Source: Pseudomonadota bacterium
GTDB lineage: Bacteria; Myxococcota; Myxococcia; Myxococcales; Myxococcaceae
DNA: 11,548 nucleotides
Assembly: GCA_023423535.1 (NCBI GenBank)
Contig: JAFAFL010000135.1
Span: forward strand, 1 to 11,548
Reading direction: 5' to 3'
Shown in pieces: positions 1 through 5,066 of this stretch. The notes beneath the pieces are model-generated. The model saw only the letters and a program-made list of their open reading frames with translations, made no database searches and had not been told where the DNA came from. Both the position numbers and the translations under genes were made by a program. Position 1 is the first letter of the stretch, and each line of letters begins with the position of its first letter.

Positions 1-27
1 ATCGAGGCCGATATTCGCGAGCGTTAG
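1..27 (+). CDS. 3' end of a probable transposition AAA ATPase gene (partial, enters from left)
   Basis: The first frame reads IEADIRER followed by TAG. This eight-residue tail nearly matches VETDIRER plus stop at the end of the decayed ATPase copy at 3272-3485. Six of the eight residues are identical, and most of the base differences fall in third codon positions, as expected when protein and not just DNA is conserved. From family knowledge, ExeA/TniB-like ATPases that accompany DDE transposases often end in an Arg-rich helix followed by a tail of this kind. I infer that a fuller copy of such an ATPase lies just left of the window. Only eight residues are visible, so the assignment rests on the paralogue match alone. 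Confidence 0.42.
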   Translation: MEADIRER

Positions 28-405
28 TTAGCTGGTCGACATCATCTACGTGCCCGTCACGCCGCACGCCGTTGAGGGCCATCGTTCACCCGGTCGCGCC
101 ACCCATCATCAGGCGCGCCTCGTAACAGCTTAACGCAGAGCCTGCAAGCCGCTGCACGTCACCGGACGAAGTCTTGAGAAGGGACCCTGCAATGGACGCG
201 ATGCTCTTCGATGTTCCTGCCACCCTGACCTCCTAATATTTCAGGATGAGTCTCTATTCGCCTGACGCAAGTCCTGTGTTTTCATTTGGACTTTCAGCAG
301 CTTGACTGCGCCTGCAACCGGCCCGACGACCTTGTGTCTCGCTGGGTTCTGCGTCGCCCACGGTTCTTGTCTCGGACTGCAGACACAGAGGACCTAACCC
401 GCGAT
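28..405. other. Gap of about 380 bp without a supportable gene
   Basis: Between the ATPase tail and the stop codon of the 703-codon minus-strand gene I see no convincing reading frame on either strand. Stops break all plus frames within about 130 bases, and the short minus frames here have arginine- and serine-rich shadow composition. I found no clear terminator hairpin. The left part may be the end of the transposable element that carried the ATPase, but no terminal repeat could be recognised. Confidence 0.5.
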
Positions 406-2517
406 TTAGCGCGGCAGCAACTGATTGCTGAAGTACGACGAGCACGGCACGATCTCCGAGAGGTCACGCAACCGAAAGCTGCGATCGTAGCCCATCCGTC
501 GAGTACGGATTGAGTCACGACACCGCCCTTGCAGGAGATCGCCGTTTCGAAGGTACACCGCAACCTCGTCGGCACGGCTCAAGAATCCGCCGGCCTTCAG
601 TTCGAGCTTCAACATCGCGGAGTACGGCACCTCGAGTCTTTGATCTCCGCGTAACTCTAGTGAGAGGGCTGGCGTCGCAATTAGGCCTTGATAGATGTTG
701 CCCTGGCGATCTGAAAGCATGTCCCACGTCGGCGTCGTCGCCAGGTCATCCAAGAGCCAGAACGGTGGCGCACTCGGCCCAGACGGCTCGCCATGATGTT
801 CGAAGTACTCGAGCAGATGCTGCAGACGACAATACCCCGGCTCACCTCGGAACCCTGGGCCAAACGTCACGTCATCGCCGCAGAACGCCACCACCGGATG
901 GACAGACACGCGATTCCAGCGCGGAGACCGAGCTGCAAGCCACCGTTTCATGCTGATCGCGAACGCGTGCAAACGACGCAACGGATCGCGGCACTCCTTG
1001 ATGAACTCGTTGCCCCATTGGTCGTACTTGCGTTGTACGATCGTGTGTTTGCCTCCCGCGCCAGTGACGCGCACGAGCTCGCCTTTCCAGGCAGCGAAGT
1101 CGACAGCGAATAGCGTGCCGTGTGACCAAACAACGGCTTCGGCGGCAAGGGGCGCATGGCGTCCTGGGACCACGCGATCGAGAAACGCCACGGACGAAGC
1201 GTCAGCGTCTAACAACTGAAGTGCGACCGCTCGAGCGCCGAGATGGTGAGAGAACGCGCCCTCGTGTCCCCACGCTGTGTTATGCGCAAAGACGCGCTCG
1301 AGGCGCGTGATCACATCAAGTCGATTTACGCGTTCCATCAGCGCGGGTCCGGCGACGCCGCCGATGACCATTCCCGCAGGTCCAAAGATCCCGCCAAGGG
1401 CTGCACCTGCGTAGGCATACGCCCCGACCTTCGCCGACTGCATTGCGGCGGTCTTGAACTGCTCGACTTCGATAGTGCCATTCGCGAGGCGAATAGCGTG
1501 TTTCGCGACCTCGACACCGGTGATTGCCATCGCCGCAGGCGCGTTGCCACGCAGTAAGCCGCGCAGCACATTTGATTGCACGTGCTGCGCAGCTACCTGT
1601 GTACCGGCCGTGACTGCACTAGCGATCGCACCCTTCGCAGCACCGTCCGCGGTTCCTTTCAGCGTCTCGACGGCCACGTCTGCGACAGCATGGCCGCCAG
1701 ATTTTCGCCCGGCCCGGTAATCGCGAGCATTCTCGTACGTCGCACTTGCGAGCGAAATCACCGCCCCGGTGGCTCCGCCCTTTTTCGCGCCCGCAACGGC
1801 ACTATCCTTCATCGCTCTTGGGATGGTTGGGACGACGTCCTTGCCGGTAACTGATTGCTCTCGCGCTTGCTGGCCAAGCTCTGCGCTGCGCTGGCGCGTT
1901 CTCGGCTGACTCTCGACATCATTGGCGCGGAGTCGATCGGTTAGCTTTGCTTCGACCTCGCGGAAGTCTGCGGCAACCCCTTCGCGACGCGTACCGCCTG
2001 TTGCTTGATTCTTCGCGACCTGTCGTCTCGAGTGTGCGCGTGCTTCAGTCAGCTGATCGGAAGGAACGATCCGTTGCTGCGAGCCATAGCCGCGCTGGGC
2101 CTCGGCAGCGCGCCTAGGATCCGCGTACACCTTCGAGCTCGCTTCTGTGACGTCGAGCCCGTCACTTGTCGTGACAATCAGATCTGGCGACTGTGCGGCG
2201 TTAGAAGCCGGCCGATGCGCTCTCAGGTCGGATCGCTTGATCGCCGCGTCAACATTGAATGTCGCCGCATGATCCTGCTCGGCGACAAACCCGGCCCGTG
2301 TCGGCGCGGTGTTGTTCGCATACTGAACACCGACGGCATTGATCGAGCGTGAGCCAGACGCGATTTCGCCCTCGATCGTGCGGGCATACGCGGCCTGGTC
2401 GCCGATGATCGCGCCGTTGGTCGCGAGCTGAATGGTCGGCGTGCCGACGGGCTCGACAGGACGAACAGAAGCGGGCGCGGGATACCGGCGCCCTCTCCGT
2501 CGAGACCGTCTGCCCAC
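406..2517 (-). CDS. Unrecognised 703-residue protein with glycine zipper and degenerate NERD-like nuclease domain
   Basis: No function can be named. Residues 25-230 form a polar N-terminal module with the markers FVAEQDHAATFNVDAA (77-92), IVPSDQLTEAR (150-160) and LTDRL (192-196). Residues 235-395 are rich in Ala and Gly, with zipper-like stretches around 243-257 and 369-392 (GAALGGIFGPAG), suggesting membrane insertion or helix packing. Residues 440-555 resemble the NERD (nuclease-related) fold: a strand at 461-475, then WKGEL, DPLRR (511-515) and PVVAFCGDD (541-549). The usual E-x-K is D473-F-A475, so the catalytic lysine is missing. Residues 600-690 hold two beta-strand modules, each ending near a Gly that follows an exposed polar turn. 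The start is weak: GTG 2517 has no evident Shine-Dalgarno and follows an in-frame TGA at 2521-2523, and an IS relic lies just upstream, so the 5' end may be truncated. Stop is TAA at 406-408. Confidence 0.72.
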   Translation of the reverse strand: MGRRSRRRGRRYPAPASVRPVEPVGTPTIQLATNGAIIGDQAAYARTIEGEIASGSRSINAVGVQYANNTAPTRAGFVAEQDHAATFNVDAAIKRSDLRAHRPASNAAQSPDLIVTTSDGLDVTEASSKVYADPRRAAEAQRGYGSQQRIVPSDQLTEARAHSRRQVAKNQATGGTRREGVAADFREVEAKLTDRLRANDVESQPRTRQRSAELGQQAREQSVTGKDVVPTIPRAMKDSAVAGAKKGGATGAVISLASATYENARDYRAGRKSGGHAVADVAVETLKGTADGAAKGAIASAVTAGTQVAAQHVQSNVLRGLLRGNAPAAMAITGVEVAKHAIRLANGTIEVEQFKTAAMQSAKVGAYAYAGAALGGIFGPAGMVIGGVAGPALMERVNRLDVITRLERVFAHNTAWGHEGAFSHHLGARAVALQLLDADASSVAFLDRVVPGRHAPLAAEAVVWSHGTLFAVDFAAWKGELVRVTGAGGKHTIVQRKYDQWGNEFIKECRDPLRRLHAFAISMKRWLAARSPRWNRVSVHPVVAFCGDDVTFGPGFRGEPGYCRLQHLLEYFEHHGEPSGPSAPPFWLLDDLATTPTWDMLSDRQGNIYQGLIATPALSLELRGDQRLEVPYSAMLKLELKAGGFLSRADEVAVYLRNGDLLQGRCRDSIRTRRMGYDRSFRLRDLSEIVPCSSYFSNQLLPR

Positions 2518-2647
2518 GGGTCAAGCGTACATGAATGACCTCGGCGCGATTCGCCCGTCTCCCCCAGTTGCGGGTAACGGCGGGGTGCTCACGCGTCACC
2601 AGCGTCACTCGTATCCGGCTGCTCGCGGCGTCGCCCAGCTTCGGGCC

Positions 2648-2778
2648 TGCTGTGGCGGTTCCACCAAGGCCGACGCGATCACCGAAGGACTGCACCACAG
2701 GATGGAGCTCATCAACCACCGCGCGTACGGGTTCCGGAACTTCACTACCGCGTGAGGGTGCGAGCGCTCTGCGGATAG
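2648..2778 (+). pseudogene. C-terminal relic of an ISL3-type transposase
   Basis: One plus frame reads KADAITEGLHHRMEL followed by INHRAYGFRNF, ending about 2742. A frame change then gives HYRVRVRALCG and TAG at 2776-2778. From family knowledge, DDE transposases of the ISL3 (IS204/IS1001/IS1096/IS1165) type end in just this way: an (S/T)EGL helix, a (H/R)RAYGFRNF motif, then NYR and a short tail ending near Cys-Gly. The rest of the transposase is missing and the reading frame is broken, so this is a decayed fragment. Its right-hand terminal repeat lies 64 bases further on. Exact IS identity cannot be given from the sequence alone. Confidence 0.62.
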
Positions 2779-2822
2779 ATCTCACCCGTCAGTTCTCTTC
2801 AAACGCAAAACGGCGGACTGCC

Positions 2823-2842
2823 CGCACATTTGGAGAAGAGCC
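2823..2842 (-). repeat. Probable right terminal inverted repeat of the ISL3-type IS relic
   Basis: Read on the minus strand from 2842, the sequence begins GGCTCTTCTCC. GGCTCTTC is the typical outer end of ISL3-family elements. It sits 64 bp after the stop of the transposase relic, where a right end is expected. No matching left end was found in the window, which agrees with a truncated element. The 8-bp target duplication expected of the family cannot be tested without the left end. Confidence 0.5.
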
Positions 2843-2889
2843 GACAGCTGACGCGTGACCGACCGGCGGGCATCTCTTTCGAAATTTCG

Positions 2890-2961
2890 AGCGGGATACC
2901 GGATTCGAACCGGCGACCTTCAGCTTGGGAAGCTGACACTCTACCGCTGAGTTAATCCCGC
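2890..2961 (-). tRNA. tRNA-Gly (anticodon CCC)
   Basis: On the minus strand the sequence folds as a complete cloverleaf. The acceptor stem is GCGGGAT paired with ATCCCGC. The D arm is ACTC-AGCGGTA-GAGT, and the anticodon stem TCAGC/GCTGA encloses the loop TTCCCAA with anticodon CCC, which reads GGG glycine codons. The T loop is TTCGAAT. The discriminator base is U, as usual for bacterial tRNA-Gly, and CCA is not encoded. A good promoter lies 11 bases upstream. The ORF that runs through this gene is an artefact. Confidence 0.95.
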
Positions 2962-2972
2962 AGAGCTGCGTA

Positions 2973-3000
2973 ACCTTATCGAAAAGTCCGCTGAGGTCAA
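2973..3000 (-). promoter_or_regulatory. Sigma-70 promoter of tRNA-Gly
   Basis: On the minus strand a -35 box TTGACC (3000-2995) and a -10 box TAAGGT (2978-2973) are separated by 16 bp. The -10 ends 11 bases before the first base of the tRNA. Both boxes are close to consensus and the spacing suits a stable-RNA gene, so the tRNA is probably expressed even though its surroundings are decayed. Confidence 0.7.
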
Positions 3001-3010
3001 GCCTCAACCC

Positions 3011-3130
3011 TCACGTCCACGGTTTCGCCCACAGCTTCCCGTTGCTCGATGGAAAGACAAAACCGTTGGAGAGACCGGGATGTTGGTCTGCCAGCATCGT
3101 TTGGCGAGGCCAGCGCTCTCCGCGAAGCTT
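3011..3130 (-). pseudogene. Tyrosine recombinase (integrase) fragment
   Basis: A minus-strand frame ending at TGA 3011-3013 contains TMLADQHPGLSNGFVFPS and then SNGKLWAKPW. From family knowledge, phage-type integrases have the pattern QHPGL..G.VFPS..G just before the C-terminal catalytic half. The intact integrase of this window has LLFPSTTGGW at the equivalent place. No HxxR, GH or tyrosine motif follows, so only a short middle piece remains. It ends 11 bases upstream of the tRNA promoter. It is likely what is left of an older integrated element; the upstream border is approximate. Confidence 0.45.
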
Positions 3131-3271
3131 GGCCTGTGCGGCGTGATCGTCCTCTCCGGGCGCCCGGACGGACACACGAGCCCGGGTGGCAGGCGGATCC
3201 CGGCGCGCTCTGGCGCCGAGGTGTGCCATGGACCGTCGCTGCGCGTCGGGCAGGCGACCAACCGCTGCGCA

Positions 3272-3485
3272 TCCACGCCCCACGACACGCTCGATCACCT
3301 GCATATCTTGCACAACTACGGATGGGACAGCCGCGCGCTGCTCTCGCTCATCGTGGTCGGCCTGCCTGCCCGAGCTCCGCGAGCGCCTCTCGCACCGCGC
3401 TTCGCGAGACCGCTCGCAAGAGCGCACGCTGGTCGAGCGCGACGTCGTCGTCCGCGTGGTCGAAACCGACATCCGCGAACGCTGA
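3272..3485 (+). pseudogene. Decayed ExeA/TniB-like transposition ATPase
   Basis: One plus frame (3281-3368) reads HDTLDHLHILHN and then YGWDSRALLSLIVVGLP. This matches the Walker B-downstream and sensor region of AAA ATPases that accompany DDE transposases (ExeA/TniB-like, AAA_22). The next frame gives PELRERL, another gives TALRETARK, and the frame ending at TGA 3483-3485 gives RTLVERDVVVRVVETDIRER. In intact relatives the VGLPELRDRL and ALREAARKKR segments are about 90 residues apart. Here they touch, so an internal deletion as well as frameshifts is visible. The Walker A half is absent. The tail matches the gene end at 1-27, so two copies of the family bracket this left region. Confidence 0.6.
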
Positions 3486-3649
3486 GGTCCGAGCCATCTC
3501 TCGTGTGCAGCCCACGGTCGAGTGCGCTCCAACGTGACGCGACGACGGCGAGACCACCGCCCGGTGGATCAGTCAGCACGTCGACCGAGTGTCCCGCAAC
3601 CTAGCCCCACCAAGGAGGCGCGGAGCCAACGTTCCACCGAGCTCGCTTG

Positions 3650-3737
3650 GCGCTAAGAAAGGACGCTTTCTCAGCGCTTCCGGCTATGAAAGTCGGCTTT
3701 CATTGCGGTTCGTGCTATGAAAGGGAGCTTTTATAGC
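3650..3737. promoter_or_regulatory. Three-palindrome operator array at the Fic gene start
   Basis: Three inverted repeats share an AAAG-N4-CTTT core. The first is 3650-3677 (GCGCT-a-AGAAAG-gacg-CTTTCT-c-AGCGC). The second is 3686-3703 (ATGAAAG-tcgg-CTTTCAT). The third is 3714-3737 (GCTATgAAAG-ggag-CTTTtATAGC, one mismatch). Their centres lie at 3663.5, 3694.5 and 3725.5, exactly 31 bp apart, about three helical turns, so all three face the same side of the DNA. The third covers the first possible start codon of the Fic gene. The natural inference is cooperative binding of the Fic protein's own C-terminal helix-turn-helix, repressing its gene. Confidence 0.75.
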
Positions 3738-4898
3738 GTCCCAATGCCAAGAGTTTCCGGTCGATACGAGCGGAGCACAACGAGTGGCGAAGAGGTAGCC
3801 GCCTTCGTTCCGTTTGCTTTGCCACCACGGGAGCCCGACCTCGTACCTGATGCGAAGCTACTTCAGTCCGCAGAGGAGGCATTGCGTCATCTCGAGGTCG
3901 CCGTCGATATGGTTCCGTCGATGGACTGGTTCCTCTACGGGTTCGTTCGCAAGGAGGCGGTGCTCTCATCCCAGATCGAAGGTGTGGAAGCGACGCTAAC
4001 GGACTTGATGACCGTCGAATCGCAACCGCCGACAACCGTGGACGCGGACGTTCAAGACGTCTGCAACTACCTCGCAGCGCTTGAGTTCGCACGGAATCAA
4101 CTCGCGGATCCAAAGGGCCTGCCGTTGTCCATGCGTCTCTTGAACGAGACGCACGCAATTCTAATGAGCGGCGTGCGGGGCGCGGACAAGGCACCGGGAG
4201 AGCCGAGGCGTTCGCAGAACTGGATCGGCGGCACTCGTCCCGGGAACGCCACGTTCGTTCCGCCGCCGCCTCACCTTCTTCCCGAAGTCCTCACCGACCT
4301 AGAGAAGTACATGCACGCGGAGAAGCAAGAGCTCTCTGCGCTGGTTCGGGTTGGGCTCGTACACGCCCAATTCGAGACCATTCATCCGTATCTCGACGGA
4401 AACGGCCGACTTGGGCGGCTCCTCATCACGCTTCTCTTCGAGCACTGGAAGCTGCTGTCGAAGCCACTGCTCTACCTGAGCTTGTTTTTCAAGCGCCACC
4501 GTGGCGACTACTACCAACGACTAACCGCTGTCCGCTCGAACGGCGATTGGGAAGGATGGGTGAGCTTCTTCCTCGAAGGGGTAGCAGCCATGGCGTTGGA
4601 GTCGGTGCAGACCGCCAAGAAGCTCTTTCGACTCGTGAGTCAGGATCGTGAGCGCGTCGTCTCCAGCGACGGAGTTTCAATCAGCGCGGTCAGGCTATTC
4701 GAGCAACTGCCTCGGCGCCCCATCCTCACTGCGGCTGGAGCTGAAACCTTGCTCTCCACAACGAGACCGACAGCCACAAAGGCAATCTCGACGCTCGTCG
4801 CACTCGGTGTGCTGAAGGAAGTCTCCGGGAAGCAACGCGATCGTTCCTTCGCTTACGTGACCTACCTCGATGTACTCGCTTCAGAAGTAGCCCCGTGA
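3717..4898 (+). CDS. Fic-family AMP-transferase (class II, with N-terminal inhibitory motif and C-terminal HTH)
   Basis: Fic proteins transfer AMP or another nucleotide part to hydroxyl groups of target proteins. The active-site loop HPYLDGNGR is at residues 223-231, with catalytic His223. The inhibitory helix motif [S/T]xxxE[G/N] is seen as SSQIEG at 84-89, so this is a self-restrained class II enzyme. The N-terminal domain (18-110) and the segment APGEPRRSQNWIGG (159-172) are typical of the family. Residues 325-380 look like a winged helix (recognition helix about 349-361, RPTATKAISTL). Length, 393 residues, is normal. The start is uncertain: ATG 3717 lies inside an operator palindrome, and ATG 3744 (MPRVSGRYERS) fits the usual family N-terminus better; neither has a clear ribosome binding site. 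Probably autoregulated through the upstream array. Confidence 0.93.
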   Translation: MKGSFYSVPMPRVSGRYERSTTSGEEVAAFVPFALPPREPDLVPDAKLLQSAEEALRHLEVAVDMVPSMDWFLYGFVRKEAVLSSQIEGVEATLTDLMTVESQPPTTVDADVQDVCNYLAALEFARNQLADPKGLPLSMRLLNETHAILMSGVRGADKAPGEPRRSQNWIGGTRPGNATFVPPPPHLLPEVLTDLEKYMHAEKQELSALVRVGLVHAQFETIHPYLDGNGRLGRLLITLLFEHWKLLSKPLLYLSLFFKRHRGDYYQRLTAVRSNGDWEGWVSFFLEGVAAMALESVQTAKKLFRLVSQDRERVVSSDGVSISAVRLFEQLPRRPILTAAGAETLLSTTRPTATKAISTLVALGVLKEVSGKQRDRSFAYVTYLDVLASEVAP

Positions 4899-5062
4899 AC
4901 CTCAACGGCGTCCGTGACGGCGGGCAAGGCCCGAGCGCCGCTGAGTTCACCAAGACCGGAGACGTCGGGATGGAACGCATCCACGCCCGGCACTTTGTGG
5001 GGCCGGGGAAGGGACCGTTTCACCCACCGGGTCCGCGCGACCATAGCGACGCTGGTGCATGA
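4895..5062 (+). CDS. Possible 55-residue ORF overlapping the Fic stop codon
   Basis: A GTG start overlaps the Fic stop as GTGA, the arrangement seen in translationally coupled genes. The frame runs 55 codons to TGA 5060-5062, five bases before the stop of the convergent primase-helicase gene. By my count about three quarters of the codons end in G or C, similar to real genes here, and the peptide (for example GDVGMERIHARHFVGPGKG) is not the arginine-rich type of shadow frames. I recognise no family. It may be a small partner of the Fic protein, a decayed gene end, or chance. Confidence 0.3.
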   Translation: MNLNGVRDGGQGPSAAEFTKTGDVGMERIHARHFVGPGKGPFHPPGPRDHSDAGA

Positions 5063-5066
5063 GTGG

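Noticed and set aside
2249..2785. 178-codon minus-strand ORF as a frameshifted 5' extension of the 703-codon gene
   Set aside because: Its upstream half is the antisense of the ISL3-type transposase tail, which explains its coding-like composition. Its downstream half is a shadow of the 703-codon gene.
2789..3007. 72-codon minus-strand ORF
   Set aside because: It reads through the tRNA-Gly gene; the peptide GINSAVECQ...AGSNPV is the familiar mistranslation of a tRNA.
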